From Streptomyces sp. NBC_00536 (lineage in GTDB: Bacteria; Actinomycetota; Actinomycetes; Streptomycetales; Streptomycetaceae): a DNA stretch of 64,000 nucleotides. The position numbers and the translations under genes were made by a program. The number at the start of each line of letters is the position of its first letter. The first letter of the stretch is position 1. Under the pieces are notes generated by a model. That model did not search any database. It was given only the letters and a program-made list of their open reading frames with translations, and was not told where the DNA came from. The stretch lies in NCBI RefSeq assembly GCF_036346295.1, contig NZ_CP107819.1, forward strand, positions 5,704,001 to 5,768,000, written 5' to 3'. Positions 24,950-34,459 of the stretch are shown one piece after another.

Positions 24950-26710
24950 GTGATCCGCAGAAAGCAGGCAATCGCGATCACCGCCGTGGTCGCAGCCCTG
25001 TCGCTGACCGCCGCGTGCGGTGGCAAGGGCGATGACGGCTCGAAGGACAAGGCCTCCAACGGAGCCGCCTTCGACGCCGCGACCAAGGGTGTCGTCAACG
25101 CGTCCGACAAGAAGGGCGGCGAGCTCAAGCTCTGGTCGCCCCAGGACGTCGACTACCTCGACCCGGCGCGCGCCTACTACGGCTTCGTCTGGAACCTCCA
25201 GCGCCTGTACATCCGCCAGCTGCTGGCCTACGACAGCAAGCCGGGCAAGGACGGCACCAAGCTGGTCCCGGACCTCGCCGAGGCCCTGCCGGTGCTCAGC
25301 AACGACGGCAAGACCTACACGCTGAAGCTCAAGGACGGCGTGAAGTTCGAGGACGGTACGCCGATCACCTCGAAGGACATCAAGTACGGCGTCGAGCGCG
25401 TCTTCGCGCAGGACGTCCTCTCCGGCGGTCCGACCTACCTGATCGACCTGCTGGACCAGGGCCAGAAGTACCCCGGCCCCTACAAGGACACCGACGCCAA
25501 CAAGATGGGCCTCAAGTCCGTCCAGACGCCGGACGACAAGACGATCGTCTTCAACCTGGCGAGCGCCAACTCGGACTTCAGCTACCTGCTGGCCATGCCG
25601 TCCTCCTCGCCGGTCCCGGTGGCCAAGGACGAGGGCGCCAAGTACACCAACAAGCCCGTCTCCACGGGCCCGTACAAGGTCGAGTCCTTCACCTCGGGCA
25701 AGGGCGCCACCCTCGTCCGCAACACCAACTGGGACCCGAGCACCGACAAGATCCGCACGGCGCTGCCGGACAAGGTCTCCTTCACGGTCACCACCAACCC
25801 GGACGACATGGACCAGCGCCTGCTCTCCGGCGACATCGACCTCGCGGTCGACGGCACCGGCGTCCAGCAGGCCGCGAAGAACAAGATCCTCCAGTCCCCG
25901 GACCTGAAGAAGAACGCGGACAACCCCTTCACGGGCTACATCCGCTACATGGCCTTCCCGCAGACGGTCGCGCCCTTCGACAACATCGAGTGCCGCAAGG
26001 CCGTCATCTACGCGGCCGACCCGAAGTCCCTGCAGACCGCCCGCGGCGGCCCGACCAGCGGTGACCTCGGCGCGAACATGCTGCCGCCGGGCGTGCCCGG
26101 AGCCGACAAGTCCTACGACCCGTGGGGCCTGACCGCCGGTGCGCCGCAGGTCGACAAGGCCAAGGCCGCGCTCGCCGCCTGTGGCCTGCCCAACGGCTTC
26201 AAGACCACCATCGCGGTCCGCAACAACCGCGCCCCCGAGGTCAAGACCGCCGAGTCGCTCCAGGCCGCGCTGAAGGCCATCAACATCGACGCCTCCATCG
26301 ACCAGTACGACGGCAAGCTCTCCTCCTCCACGATCGGTTCGCCCGAGAACGTGAAGAAGAAGGGCTACGGCATCATCATCATGGGCTGGGGCGCCGACTA
26401 CAACAGCGGCTCCGGCTTCCTGCAGCCGCTGGTGGACGGCAAGTTCATCCTGCCGAACGGCAACAACAACTACACGATGCTGAACGACCCCGAGGTCAAC
26501 GGGCTGTTCCAGAAGGCCGCCGCCGCCGCGACGCCGGAGGAAGCCGCTCCGTTCTACACGGACATCAACAAGAAGGTCATGGAGAAGGCGCTCTACCTTC
26601 CCATCAACTTCGACAAGGCGCTCATCTACCACAACCCGCGCCTGACGAACGTCTACTTCAACGACTCCATGGGCCGCATCGACCTCGCCACCCTCGGCGT
26701 CGTCAAGTAA
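24950..26710 (+). CDS. Peptide ABC transporter substrate-binding lipoprotein (family 5)
   Basis: A 586-aa extracytoplasmic receptor. GTG at 24950 (ggaggt 10 bases upstream) is chosen over an ATG at 24920, and yields a signal with lipobox LTAAC. The mature protein matches SBP family 5: ELKLWSPQDVDYLDPARAYYG, LAEALPVLSNDGKTYTLKLKDGVKFEDGTPITSKDI and the C-terminal two-lobe pattern. It probably captures oligopeptides; BldK-type peptide importers are of this class in Streptomyces, but no substrate is shown by the sequence. The order permease, receptor, permease, ATPase, ATPase is unusual, since receptors often come first. Confidence 0.92.
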   Translation: MIRRKQAIAITAVVAALSLTAACGGKGDDGSKDKASNGAAFDAATKGVVNASDKKGGELKLWSPQDVDYLDPARAYYGFVWNLQRLYIRQLLAYDSKPGKDGTKLVPDLAEALPVLSNDGKTYTLKLKDGVKFEDGTPITSKDIKYGVERVFAQDVLSGGPTYLIDLLDQGQKYPGPYKDTDANKMGLKSVQTPDDKTIVFNLASANSDFSYLLAMPSSSPVPVAKDEGAKYTNKPVSTGPYKVESFTSGKGATLVRNTNWDPSTDKIRTALPDKVSFTVTTNPDDMDQRLLSGDIDLAVDGTGVQQAAKNKILQSPDLKKNADNPFTGYIRYMAFPQTVAPFDNIECRKAVIYAADPKSLQTARGGPTSGDLGANMLPPGVPGADKSYDPWGLTAGAPQVDKAKAALAACGLPNGFKTTIAVRNNRAPEVKTAESLQAALKAINIDASIDQYDGKLSSSTIGSPENVKKKGYGIIIMGWGADYNSGSGFLQPLVDGKFILPNGNNNYTMLNDPEVNGLFQKAAAAATPEEAAPFYTDINKKVMEKALYLPINFDKALIYHNPRLTNVYFNDSMGRIDLATLGVVK

Positions 26711-26827
26711 CAGTCGGCACGTGCCTTCACCGCACATGCGCTAGCTCGAAGGGCAGGTGAAGGCCGTTAGGCGGCGGCTGCCGTCCCCACAAGGGGCGGC
26801 GGCCGCCCGCCGGAGCGGCCGACTGCA

Positions 26828-27829
26828 GTGCTCGTCTACCTCATCAGGCGGCTGTTCAATGTCGTCGCCACGCTGCTGGTGGTCTCCGTGGTCACCTTTG
26901 GCATCTTCTTCGCGGTGCCGAAGATCACCGGGTCCGACCCGGCGCTCATGTACGCCGGCCGCGAGACCAACGCAACCGCCTTGGCGGGCATCCGCGTGAA
27001 GATGGGCTTCGACAAGCCCATTTCCGAGCAGTACTTGCTCTTCCTCAAGGGAGTCGTGGCCGGTCGCGACTACGACTCCGGCGTCGAGCAGACGCACTGC
27101 CCGGCCCCCTGCTTCGGCTACTCCTTCAAGAGCGAGGCCCCGGTCTGGGAGCTGATGACCAGCCGCATGCCGGTCACCCTCTCGCTCGCCTCGGGCGCGG
27201 CCGTCATCTGGGTGCTCGCGGGCGTCGCCACCGGTGTGATCTCGGCGCTCAAACGCCGTACGGCCATCGACCGGACGGTGATGGTCGGCGCGCTCGCCGG
27301 TGTCTCGCTGCCCATCTTCTTCACCGGCATGGTCGCCCCTGCCGTCCTGGTCTACGGCCTCGGCTGGCTGGACGTCTCCAACTACCGTCCCATCACCGAG
27401 GATCCGGCGGCCTGGCTCAACAGCATGATCCTGCCCTGGATCACCCTCGCCTTCCTCTTCGCCGCCACCTACGCCCGGATCACCCGCGCGACGATGCTGG
27501 AGGTCATGGGCGAGGACTACATCCGCACCGCCCGGGCCAAGGGCCTCACCGAGAGCGTGGTCATCCGCAAGCACGCCCTGCGCTCCACGCTCACCCCGAT
27601 CGTCACGATGTTCGGCCTCGACCTCGGCGGACTCCTGGGCGGCGCGGTACTGACCGAGACGACCTTCAACTTCCAGGGTCTGGGGACGGCGGCCGTCGCC
27701 GCCATCGGCCAGGGCGACCTCCCCGTGATCATGGGGATCACCCTCCTCGCCGCGCTCTTCGTGGTGATGGCCAACCTGATCGTGGACATGCTGTACGCCG
27801 TCATCGACCCGCGCGTGAGGCTGACGTGA
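26828..27829 (+). CDS. Peptide ABC transporter permease (DppB/OppB type)
   Basis: A 333-aa membrane protein. LVYLIRRLFNVVATLLVVSVVTFGIFF is the first helix typical of DppB, and YIRTARAKGLTESVVIRKHALRSTL is the EAA-loop. FKSEAPVWELMTSRMPVTLSLA lies before the core helices. The extracellular loop contains a Cys pair (HCPAPCFGYSF). GTG start. A 117-bp gap with a GC-rich hairpin separates it from the receptor gene, which may allow differential mRNA stability. Its stop overlaps the next start (GTGA). Confidence 0.92.
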   Translation: MLVYLIRRLFNVVATLLVVSVVTFGIFFAVPKITGSDPALMYAGRETNATALAGIRVKMGFDKPISEQYLLFLKGVVAGRDYDSGVEQTHCPAPCFGYSFKSEAPVWELMTSRMPVTLSLASGAAVIWVLAGVATGVISALKRRTAIDRTVMVGALAGVSLPIFFTGMVAPAVLVYGLGWLDVSNYRPITEDPAAWLNSMILPWITLAFLFAATYARITRATMLEVMGEDYIRTARAKGLTESVVIRKHALRSTLTPIVTMFGLDLGGLLGGAVLTETTFNFQGLGTAAVAAIGQGDLPVIMGITLLAALFVVMANLIVDMLYAVIDPRVRLT

Positions 27830-28911
27830 CCGAGACCCCTTCCCTCGTACCCGAGCAGGCCGGTCCCAAGGACCCCGCCCGTTCCTTCCTCTCGGTCCGT
27901 GACCTCAAGGTCCACTTCCCGACCGACGACGGCCTGGTCAAGTCCGTCGACGGACTCTCCTTCGATCTGGAGCGCGGCAAGACGCTCGGCATCGTCGGCG
28001 AGTCCGGCTCCGGCAAGTCGGTGACCTCGCTGGCCATCATGGGCCTGCACCGCACCGGCAACGCCCGCAGCCGTCCGCACATCTCCGGTGAGGTGCTGCT
28101 GGACGGTGAGGACCTGGTCCGGGCCGACGCCGACGACGTACGCAGGCTGCGCGGCCAGAAGATGGCGATGGTCTTCCAGGACCCGCTGTCCGCGATGCAC
28201 CCGTACTACTCGGTCGGCAAGCAGATCATCGAGGCGTACCGGACCCACCAGGACGTCGACAAGAAGACGGCCCGCAAGCGCGCCGTCGAGATGCTCGACC
28301 GGGTCGGCATCCCCGAGCCGGACCAGCGGGTGGACTCCTACCCGCACGAGTTCTCCGGCGGCATGCGCCAGCGCGCGATGATCGCGATGGCCCTGGTCAA
28401 CAACCCCGAACTGCTCATCGCGGACGAGCCGACGACCGCCCTCGACGTCACCGTCCAGGCGCAGATCCTCGACCTCATCCGCGACCTGCAGAAGGAGTTC
28501 GGCTCGGCCGTCATCATGATCACGCACGACCTGGGCGTGGTCGCCGAGATGGCCGACGAGATCCTCGTGATGTACGGCGGCCGCTGCGTCGAGCGCGGCA
28601 GCGCGGAGCAGGTGTTCTACGAGCCCCGGCACCCGTACACCTGGGGCCTGCTCGGCTCCATGCCGCGCATCGACCGCGACCAGACCGAGCGGCTGATCCC
28701 GGTCAAGGGCTCGCCGCCCAGCCTGATCAACATCCCCAGCGGCTGTGCCTTCCACCCGCGCTGCCCGTTCGCCGACGTGCCCAAGGGCGGCGTCACCCGC
28801 ACCCAGCGGCCCGAGCTGGCCCTGACCAGTGCCGGACACTGGTCCGCCTGCCACATGTCGCAGGAGGACCGGACCCGGATCTGGACCGAAGAGATTGCGC
28901 CGAAGCTGTGA
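27826..28911 (+). CDS. Peptide ABC transporter ATPase (DppD/OppD type)
   Basis: A 361-aa ATPase: Walker [12 protein letters not shown], signature [11 protein letters not shown], Walker [16 protein letters not shown]-loop MITHDLGVV. The C-terminal oligopeptide-transport extension holds CAFHPRCPF and further Cys, a pattern that in some DppD/OppD proteins ligates an iron-sulfur cluster. It works with the F-type ATPase encoded next and overlaps it by GTGA; its own GTG overlaps dppB likewise. All three joints are 4-bp overlaps. Confidence 0.94.
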   Translation: MTETPSLVPEQAGPKDPARSFLSVRDLKVHFPTDDGLVKSVDGLSFDLERGKTLGIVGESGSGKSVTSLAIMGLHRTGNARSRPHISGEVLLDGEDLVRADADDVRRLRGQKMAMVFQDPLSAMHPYYSVGKQIIEAYRTHQDVDKKTARKRAVEMLDRVGIPEPDQRVDSYPHEFSGGMRQRAMIAMALVNNPELLIADEPTTALDVTVQAQILDLIRDLQKEFGSAVIMITHDLGVVAEMADEILVMYGGRCVERGSAEQVFYEPRHPYTWGLLGSMPRIDRDQTERLIPVKGSPPSLINIPSGCAFHPRCPFADVPKGGVTRTQRPELALTSAGHWSACHMSQEDRTRIWTEEIAPKL

Positions 28912-29996
28912 CCGATACGACGGACATGAAGAAGACGGCGGACGAGACGGCCGACCGCGCGGCGGACTCCTCGGCCGAGGAGCCGCTCCTCAAGGTCACC
29001 GGCCTGGTCAAGCACTTCCCCATCCACAAGGGGCTGCTGCGCCGCCAGTCCGGGGCCGTGAAGGCCGTCGACGGCATCGACTTCGACGTCCGCCGGGGTG
29101 AGACCCTCGGCATCGTCGGCGAGTCCGGCTGCGGCAAGTCGACCATGGGCCGGCTGATCACCCGGCTGCTCGAACCCACCGGCGGGACCGTGGAGTTCGA
29201 GGGGAAGGACATCACCCACCTCGGCGTGGGGGCGATGCGGCCGCTGCGCCGCGACGTCCAGATGATCTTCCAGGACCCGTACGGCTCGCTGAACCCGCGC
29301 CACACGGTCGGCACCATCGTCGGCGCCCCCTTCAAGCTCCAGGGAGTGCAGCCGGAGGGCGGGCTGAAGGCGGAGGTCCAGCGGCTGCTCCAGCTGGTCG
29401 GCCTGAACCCCGAGCACTACAACCGCTACCCGCACGAATTCTCCGGCGGCCAGCGCCAGCGCATCGGCATCGCGCGCGCCCTGGCGCTCAAGCCGAAGCT
29501 GGTCGTCGCGGACGAGCCGGTCTCGGCGCTGGACGTCTCGATCCAGGCCCAGGTGGTGAACCTGCTGGACGACCTCCAGGAGGAGCTGGGCCTCACCTAC
29601 GTGATCATCGCGCACGACCTGTCGGTCATCCGGCACGTCTCGGACCGGATCGCGGTGATGTACCTCGGCAAGATCGTCGAGCTGACGGACCGCGACTCGC
29701 TGTACGCGAGCCCGATGCACCCGTACACCAAGGCCCTCCTCTCGGCCGTCCCGGTCCCGGACCCGCGCCGCCGGGGCGCCAAGAGCGGCCGCATCCTGCT
29801 CAAGGGCGACGTCCCCTCGCCGATCTCCCCGCCGAGCGGCTGCCGCTTCCACACGCGGTGCTGGAAGGCCACGGAGATCTGCGCCACCAAGGAACCCCCG
29901 CTGGTCGCCCTCAAGCCGGGCCACCAGGTGGCCTGCCACCACCCGGAGAACGCGGACACCCCCGCGGTCGCGGCTGCCGGAGAGCCCGCGGAGTAG
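28908..29996 (+). CDS. Peptide ABC transporter ATPase (DppF/OppF type)
   Basis: A 362-aa ATPase forming a heterodimer with the preceding D-type subunit. Walker [13 protein letters not shown], signature [16 protein letters not shown], Walker [14 protein letters not shown] and H-loop IIAHDLSVI. The N-terminal 28 residues are charged and not conserved. The C-terminal segment with [15 protein letters not shown] again shows the Cys-rich extension of peptide-transport ATPases. Last gene of the operon; a 12-bp perfect hairpin follows 6 bp after the stop. Confidence 0.94.
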   Translation: MTDTTDMKKTADETADRAADSSAEEPLLKVTGLVKHFPIHKGLLRRQSGAVKAVDGIDFDVRRGETLGIVGESGCGKSTMGRLITRLLEPTGGTVEFEGKDITHLGVGAMRPLRRDVQMIFQDPYGSLNPRHTVGTIVGAPFKLQGVQPEGGLKAEVQRLLQLVGLNPEHYNRYPHEFSGGQRQRIGIARALALKPKLVVADEPVSALDVSIQAQVVNLLDDLQEELGLTYVIIAHDLSVIRHVSDRIAVMYLGKIVELTDRDSLYASPMHPYTKALLSAVPVPDPRRRGAKSGRILLKGDVPSPISPPSGCRFHTRCWKATEICATKEPPLVALKPGHQVACHHPENADTPAVAAAGEPAE

Positions 29997-30001
29997 CCGG
30001 A

Positions 30002-30030
30002 GGGCGGGGCCGGTCCTCCCGGCCCCGCCC
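30002..30030 (+). terminator. Operon terminator
   Basis: The arms gggcggggccgg and ccggccccgccc pair perfectly over a tcctc loop, directly after the last gene of the peptide transporter. Confidence 0.8.
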
Positions 30031-30040
30031 CGGGGCATTT

Positions 30041-30064
30041 CAGCCCCTCCGGCGTTTGAGGAGC
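30041..30064 (+). repeat. Single copy of the ccggcgtttgagg element
   Basis: The string cagcccctccggcgtttgag plus gagc matches the 23-bp core found in the arrays at about 32.2 and 45.0 kb. Here it is a lone copy in intergenic sequence, followed by a GC-rich segment. Confidence 0.7.
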
Positions 30065-30159
30065 GGGGTCCGGGGCGGAGCCCCGGCAGCGACCCGCACC
30101 CACACCCGCCCGGCACCCAATGGCGCGGCCCGCCGCCAGGCGCCCGGCACAATGACCCC

Positions 30160-30816
30160 GTGCTCCACGATCTCTTCCCACCCGGCGTCCAGCATGCCCT
30201 GGACCTCGCGGGCATCTTCGTCTTCGCCACCGCGGGCGCGCTGCTCGCGGTCCGCAAGAACTTCGACGTCTTCGGCATCGCCGTCCTCGCCCTCGTCACC
30301 GCCCTCGGCGGCGGTCTGCTGCGCGACCTCGTCATCGGCGCGGTCCCCCCGGCCGCCTTCGGCGAGCTGAGCTTCTTCGTCACCCCGCTGGTCGCCGCCG
30401 CCCTGGTGTTCTTCCTGCACCCCGAGGTGCAGCGGATCAACCGGGCCATCAACGTCTTCGACGCGGCGGGCCTCGGCCTGTTCTGCGTGACGGGCACGAC
30501 GAAGGCCTACGAGTACGGCCTCGGGCTGACCGCGTCGGCCGCGCTCGGCCTCGCCACGGCCGTCGGCGGCGGCGTCCTGCGCGACGTACTCGTCAACGAG
30601 GTGCCGTCGCTGCTGCGGGACCGCGAGATGTACGCCGTGCCCGCGATCATCGGGGCCGCCATGGTGGCCGTCTTCATCGCCTTCGACATGCTCAGCGCCG
30701 TGACCAGTGGCATCGCCATCGTCACCACCTTCGTCCTGCGGCTGCTGGCGATGCGCTACCACTGGCGGGCGCCGCTGGCGTGGAACCGGCGCTCGTCGGT
30801 CCCGGAGGAGCCGTAG
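30160..30816 (+). CDS. TRIC/UPF0126-family membrane channel
   Basis: A 218-aa protein with seven hydrophobic helices in two repeats. Each repeat has the conserved triple-glycine motif: ALGGGLLRDLVIGAVPP and AVGGGVLRDVLVNEVPS. Family members are homologous to trimeric intracellular cation channels and are suggested to conduct K+ or other cations; some related proteins influence glycine uptake. GTG at 30160 is chosen for the hydrophobic family start. Its location 170 bp after the peptide transporter is not obviously functional. Confidence 0.88.
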   Translation: MLHDLFPPGVQHALDLAGIFVFATAGALLAVRKNFDVFGIAVLALVTALGGGLLRDLVIGAVPPAAFGELSFFVTPLVAAALVFFLHPEVQRINRAINVFDAAGLGLFCVTGTTKAYEYGLGLTASAALGLATAVGGGVLRDVLVNEVPSLLRDREMYAVPAIIGAAMVAVFIAFDMLSAVTSGIAIVTTFVLRLLAMRYHWRAPLAWNRRSSVPEEP

Positions 30817-30872
30817 CCGCCGCGCCAGCGGGAAAGCTACCGCTTAGTAGCAAGTAGCGATACCCTCGCCGC

Positions 30873-31727
30873 ATGACTCACGCAGCAGCGCTGGCCACCA
30901 TCGGCGACAGCGAATTCGACCGCGACACCGCCGTCACCGAGCGGGCGGACGAGCCCGGGGTCTACGACGCGGAACTCTCCGGCGGGTGGACCATCATCAC
31001 CGCCGTCAACGGCGGGTACCTGCTCGCCCTGGTCGGCCGGGCGCTGTCGGCCGCCCTGCCGCACCCCGATCCCTTCACGGTGACCGCCCACTACCTGACC
31101 TCCTCGGTTCCCGGACCCGCAGTGATCCGCACCGAGGTGGTCCGGGCCGGGCGCGCCCTCTCCACGGGCCAGGCCTCGCTGTTCCAGTACGACGAGAACG
31201 GCGCCGAGGTCGAACGCATCCGCGTCCTCGCGTCCTACGGTGACCTCGCGGCGCTGCCGGACGACGTCCGTACGACGGCCACGCCGCCGGTGATGCCCGC
31301 CTACGCCGACTGCCTGGGCCCCGAGGCGGGCCCGGCCCCGATCCCCGGCAGCTCGGCCATCGTCGACCGGCTCCGGCTGCGCCTGGACCCCGCCACGGCG
31401 GGCTGGGCGGTCGGCGCGCCGTCCGGCAAGGGCGAGATGCGGTCCTGGTTCGAACTGGCCGACGGCCGGGACGCCGACCCGCTGTCCCTCCTCCTGGTCG
31501 TGGACGCGCTCCCGCCGACCTCCTTCGACCTCGGCCTCATCGGCTGGACCCCGACCGTCGAACTCACCACCCACGTCCGGCGGATGCCCGCGCCGGGGCC
31601 GCTGCGGGTCGCCATCACCACGCGGAACCTGGCCGGGGGCATGCTGGAGGAGGACGCGGAGGTCTGGGACTCCGCGAACCACCTGGTAGCCCAGTCCCGC
31701 CAACTGGCCCGAGCCCCCCGCCCCTAA
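30873..31727 (+). CDS. Double-hotdog acyl-CoA thioesterase family protein
   Basis: A 284-aa TesB-like thioesterase. The N-terminal hotdog has GGWTIITAVNGGYLLALVGRAL, PFTVTAHYLTSSVPGPAVIRTEVVRAGRALSTGQASLFQ, and the C-terminal half ends TPTVELTTHVRRMPAPGPLRV. It is expected to hydrolyse acyl-CoAs; chain length is unknown. The start lies 6-12 bases behind a gatacc-like -10 sequence, so the message may be nearly leaderless. Directly followed by the long repeat-rich region. Confidence 0.83.
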   Translation: MTHAAALATIGDSEFDRDTAVTERADEPGVYDAELSGGWTIITAVNGGYLLALVGRALSAALPHPDPFTVTAHYLTSSVPGPAVIRTEVVRAGRALSTGQASLFQYDENGAEVERIRVLASYGDLAALPDDVRTTATPPVMPAYADCLGPEAGPAPIPGSSAIVDRLRLRLDPATAGWAVGAPSGKGEMRSWFELADGRDADPLSLLLVVDALPPTSFDLGLIGWTPTVELTTHVRRMPAPGPLRVAITTRNLAGGMLEEDAEVWDSANHLVAQSRQLARAPRP

Positions 31728-32197
31728 CCGGCGCCCTTTCCCCCATTGCGAGGCCCGCGAGCCCCAGCACGGGCCCGCCGCCCCGCCTTGGCCCCGCTGC
31801 GCCCGGCCCTTTCCCCGACGCGAGGCTCGCGAGCCCCGGCGCGGAGCCGCCTCCGCCCGTCGGGTGGCCCGGAGGGTGTGGTGGCGCGGGCGGGCCCTGC
31901 GGGGCTGTTCCCCTACCCGCCCCTTCCCGAAACCGAGGGCTCCGCCCCCGGCCCCCCTGGAACCTCCGGCCCCCGGCCCTCCTCGGGACCTCCGGCCCCC
32001 GGCCCCCAGGCCCTCGCGGCCGCTGCGGGCCTGCGGCCTGCTCCGGCCTCCGGCCCCGGGGACCTGCGGGCCTCCGGCCCCTGCGGGCCTGCGGCCTGCT
32101 CCCGGCCCCGGCCCCTGCGGGCCTGCGGCCCCAGGGACCTGTGGGCCTCCGGCCCCGGCCCGCTCCGGCTCATCCGGGCCACCCCCGCCCCGCCTTC
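31728..32197. repeat. GC-rich low-complexity region
   Basis: About 470 bp with no convincing gene. It contains two copies of a gcgaggcycgcgagcccc segment (about 31748 and 31821) and imperfect tandem runs of cctgcgggcctgcggcctgctcc-like units up to about 32160. Long frames through it on both strands are compositional, since they consist of Pro/Gly/Arg/Ala repeats. Confidence 0.6.
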
Positions 32198-32549
32198 CAG
32201 CCCGTCCGGCGTTTGAGGACCCGCCGGAGGCCCCGCTCACCTGGTGGCCGGGGGTCTGCGGGTTGCCCCCCCGGGGCAGGCCCGGCCTCGGTGAAGCCGG
32301 CCCACTCCAGCCCGTCCGGCGTTTGAGGACCCGCCGGAGGCCCCGCCCACCTGGCGGCCGGGGGCTTACGGGTCGCCCCCCCGGGGCAGGCCCGGCCTCG
32401 GCGAAGCCGGCCCACTCCAGCCTGTCCGGCGTTTGAGGACCTTCCGGAGGCCCCGACCGCCCGGTGGTCGGGGGTCTACGGGTCGCCCCCCGGGGCAGGT
32501 CCGGGCTCGGTCATGCCGACCCACCTCAGCCCGTCCGGCGATTGAGGAC
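32198..32549 (+). repeat. Tandem array, about 110-bp unit, sharing the ccggcgtttgagg core
   Basis: The 23-bp core (cagcccgtccggcgtttgag plus gac) begins at 32198, 32308 and 32418, with a variant (gcgattgag) at 32527, giving periods of 110, 110 and 109. Between the cores each unit continues with ggaggcccc, a ggtggccgggggtct-type stretch, a ccccccggggcagg palindromic stretch and ggcccactc. Copies differ by a few substitutions, so the array is not brand-new. The cysteine desulfurase starts 60 bp later. Confidence 0.88.
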
Positions 32550-32609
32550 CGGCTCCGGCCCCGGGACCCGGTTCGGGCCGCGCGCGGGGACTCGTAGAAT
32601 CGGGGAATC

Positions 32610-33773
32610 ATGGCCTACCTCGACCACGCCGCCACCACGCCGATGCTGCCGGAGGCCGCCACGGCGATGACCGCGCAGTTCGCCGCGACGGGCAACGCAT
32701 CCTCCCTGCACGCCGCCGGCCGCCGGGCCCGCCGTACCGTCGAGGAGGCCCGCGAGGCCTTCGCCGAGGCGCTCGGCGCGCGCCCGAGCGAGGTGGTCTT
32801 CACCGCCGGCGGCACCGAGGCCGACAACCTCGCCGTCAAGGGCCTGTACTGGGCCCGCCGCGACGCCGACCCCGCCCGGACGAGGATCCTCGCCAGCCCC
32901 GTGGAGCACCACGCCGTCCTCGACGCCGTGCACTGGCTCGGCGAGCACGAGGGCGCCCGCGTCGAGTACCTCCCGGTGGACGGCTTCGGCCGGGTCCACC
33001 CCGAGGCGTTCCGCGAGGCCATCGCCCGCAACCCGGACGACATCGCCCTCGCCACCGTCATGTGGGCCAACAACGAGATCGGCACCGTCATGCCGGTCCA
33101 CGAACTGGCCGGTACCGCCCGCGAGTTCGGCATCCCGATGCACTCCGACGCCGTCCAGGCCATCGGACAGCTCGACGTCGGCTTCGCCGACAGCGGTCTC
33201 GCCGCCATGGCGGTGAGCGGTCACAAGATCGGCGGCCCCTACGGCATCGGCGCGCTGCTCCTCGGCCGTGACCAGAGCCCCGTACCCGTCCTGCACGGCG
33301 GCGGCCAGGAGCGCCACGTCCGCTCCGGGACCCTCGACGTACCGGCGATCGCCGCCTTCGCGGTGGCCGCCGTACTGGCCACCGAGCGCCGGGAGGCCTT
33401 CGCCCGCGAGGTCGGCGCCCTGCGCGACGAGCTGGTCGCGGCCGTACGGTCGGCGGTGCCGGACGCGATCCTCGGCGGCGACCCGGACGACCGTCTCCCC
33501 GCCAACGCCCACTTCAGCTTCCCCGGCTGCGAGGGCGATTCCCTGCTCCTCCTCCTGGACGCGCAGGGCATCGAGTGCTCCACCGGCTCGGCCTGCACCG
33601 CGGGCGTGGCCCAGCCGAGCCATGTCCTGCTGGCCACCGGCACGGACCCGGACCTGGCCCGCGGCACCCTGCGGTTCTCCCTCGGCCACACCTCCACCAA
33701 GGAGGACGTCGCCGCCGTCGCGGCCGCCATCGGCCCGGCCGTCGACCGCGCCCGGACCGCCGGCCTCAGCTGA
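32610..33773 (+). CDS. Cysteine desulfurase (NifS/IscS type)
   Basis: A 387-aa PLP enzyme supplying sulfane sulfur. The PLP lysine lies in [17 protein letters not shown], and the active Cys in [21 protein letters not shown] start reads [17 protein letters not shown] tagaat hexamer at 32595-32600, with ttcggg 17 bp upstream, is a candidate promoter that would give a near-leaderless message. Two genes downstream lies mnmA, which needs such a sulfur donor for tRNA 2-thiouridine, although an amidase gene on the opposite strand intervenes. Its stop overlaps that gene by 8 bp. Confidence 0.93.
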   Translation: MAYLDHAATTPMLPEAATAMTAQFAATGNASSLHAAGRRARRTVEEAREAFAEALGARPSEVVFTAGGTEADNLAVKGLYWARRDADPARTRILASPVEHHAVLDAVHWLGEHEGARVEYLPVDGFGRVHPEAFREAIARNPDDIALATVMWANNEIGTVMPVHELAGTAREFGIPMHSDAVQAIGQLDVGFADSGLAAMAVSGHKIGGPYGIGALLLGRDQSPVPVLHGGGQERHVRSGTLDVPAIAAFAVAAVLATERREAFAREVGALRDELVAAVRSAVPDAILGGDPDDRLPANAHFSFPGCEGDSLLLLLDAQGIECSTGSACTAGVAQPSHVLLATGTDPDLARGTLRFSLGHTSTKEDVAAVAAAIGPAVDRARTAGLS

Positions 33774-34392
33774 GGAGTTCGCCGACCAGGCGCAGGTAGC
33801 GGTCCCAGTCCCAGTGCGGACCGGGGTCGGTGTGGTCCGCGCCGGGCACCTCGGAGTGGCCGAGGACGTGCGTGCGGTCGGCGGGTATTCCGTACCGCCG
33901 GCAGATGTCGGCGGCCAGCCGCGCCGAGGCGGCGTACATCGCGTCGGTGAAGTCCTGCGGCCGTGTGACGAAGCCCTCGTGCTCGATGCCGACGCTGCGC
34001 TCGTTCATGGAGCGGTTGCCCGCGTGGAAGGCGATGTCGAGCTCGCGGACCATCTGCTCCACGTGTCCGTCCTGGCGGACTATGTAGTGGGCGGACGCCT
34101 TGTGCCACGGGTTCTGGAAGGCCTCCACCGACGAGGCGAAATCGCCCTGGGTCACATGGATCACGATCCGGTCGATGCGGTGGTCGGCGGGCCGGTCGGC
34201 AAGCCGCCAGTTCGCGGGGGAGGCCGCGGTCCAGCTCGCGCCCGCGTGATCCAGCGCACCCTCCTGGCGCGGCTTGCCCACCCCCGGCAGCAGCCACCAG
34301 CTCCGCGCGATCTCCTCCCGGCCCGCCACCGCACCGGCCGCGACCAGCCCGAGCCCCCCGAGCAGTACCGCCCGACGCCCCTTCTTGCCCAT
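33766..34392 (-). CDS. Secreted N-acetylmuramoyl-L-alanine amidase (amidase_2/PGRP fold)
   Basis: A 208-aa exported zinc amidase cleaving the bond between MurNAc and L-Ala. The ATG at 34392 gives a Lys/Arg-rich start and a hydrophobic signal ([17 protein letters not shown]). Zn ligands and catalytic residues expected in the fold appear in [21 protein letters not shown] and [24 protein letters not shown] (His, His, Asp/Cys position). ggggtgg precedes the start. It lies convergent with the desulfurase and divergent from mnmA. Confidence 0.9.
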   Translation of the reverse strand: MGKKGRRAVLLGGLGLVAAGAVAGREEIARSWWLLPGVGKPRQEGALDHAGASWTAASPANWRLADRPADHRIDRIVIHVTQGDFASSVEAFQNPWHKASAHYIVRQDGHVEQMVRELDIAFHAGNRSMNERSVGIEHEGFVTRPQDFTDAMYAASARLAADICRRYGIPADRTHVLGHSEVPGADHTDPGPHWDWDRYLRLVGELLS

Positions 34393-34421
34393 CCGAACCA
34401 CCCCCGCACCAGATAACGCGC

Positions 34422-34449
34422 TGTGACCCCTTGCGGTTCCCCGTACCCT
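34422..34449 (+). promoter_or_regulatory. Candidate mnmA promoter
   Basis: A tgtgac hexamer (34422-34427) and taccct (34444-34449) are separated by 16 bp, resembling a Streptomyces HrdB-type promoter. The mnmA ATG lies 10 bp after the -10, so the transcript would be nearly leaderless. Based on pattern only. Confidence 0.35.
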
Positions 34450-34459
34450 GGACGGTGCT

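Noticed and set aside
31746..32436. Several Pro/Gly/Arg-rich frames in the repeat region
   Set aside because: Translations follow the DNA repeat period and carry no protein-like features.
32198..32549. CRISPR array
   Set aside because: Units are about 110 bp with diverged but related inter-core sequence, no unique spacers of constant length, and no cas genes nearby.
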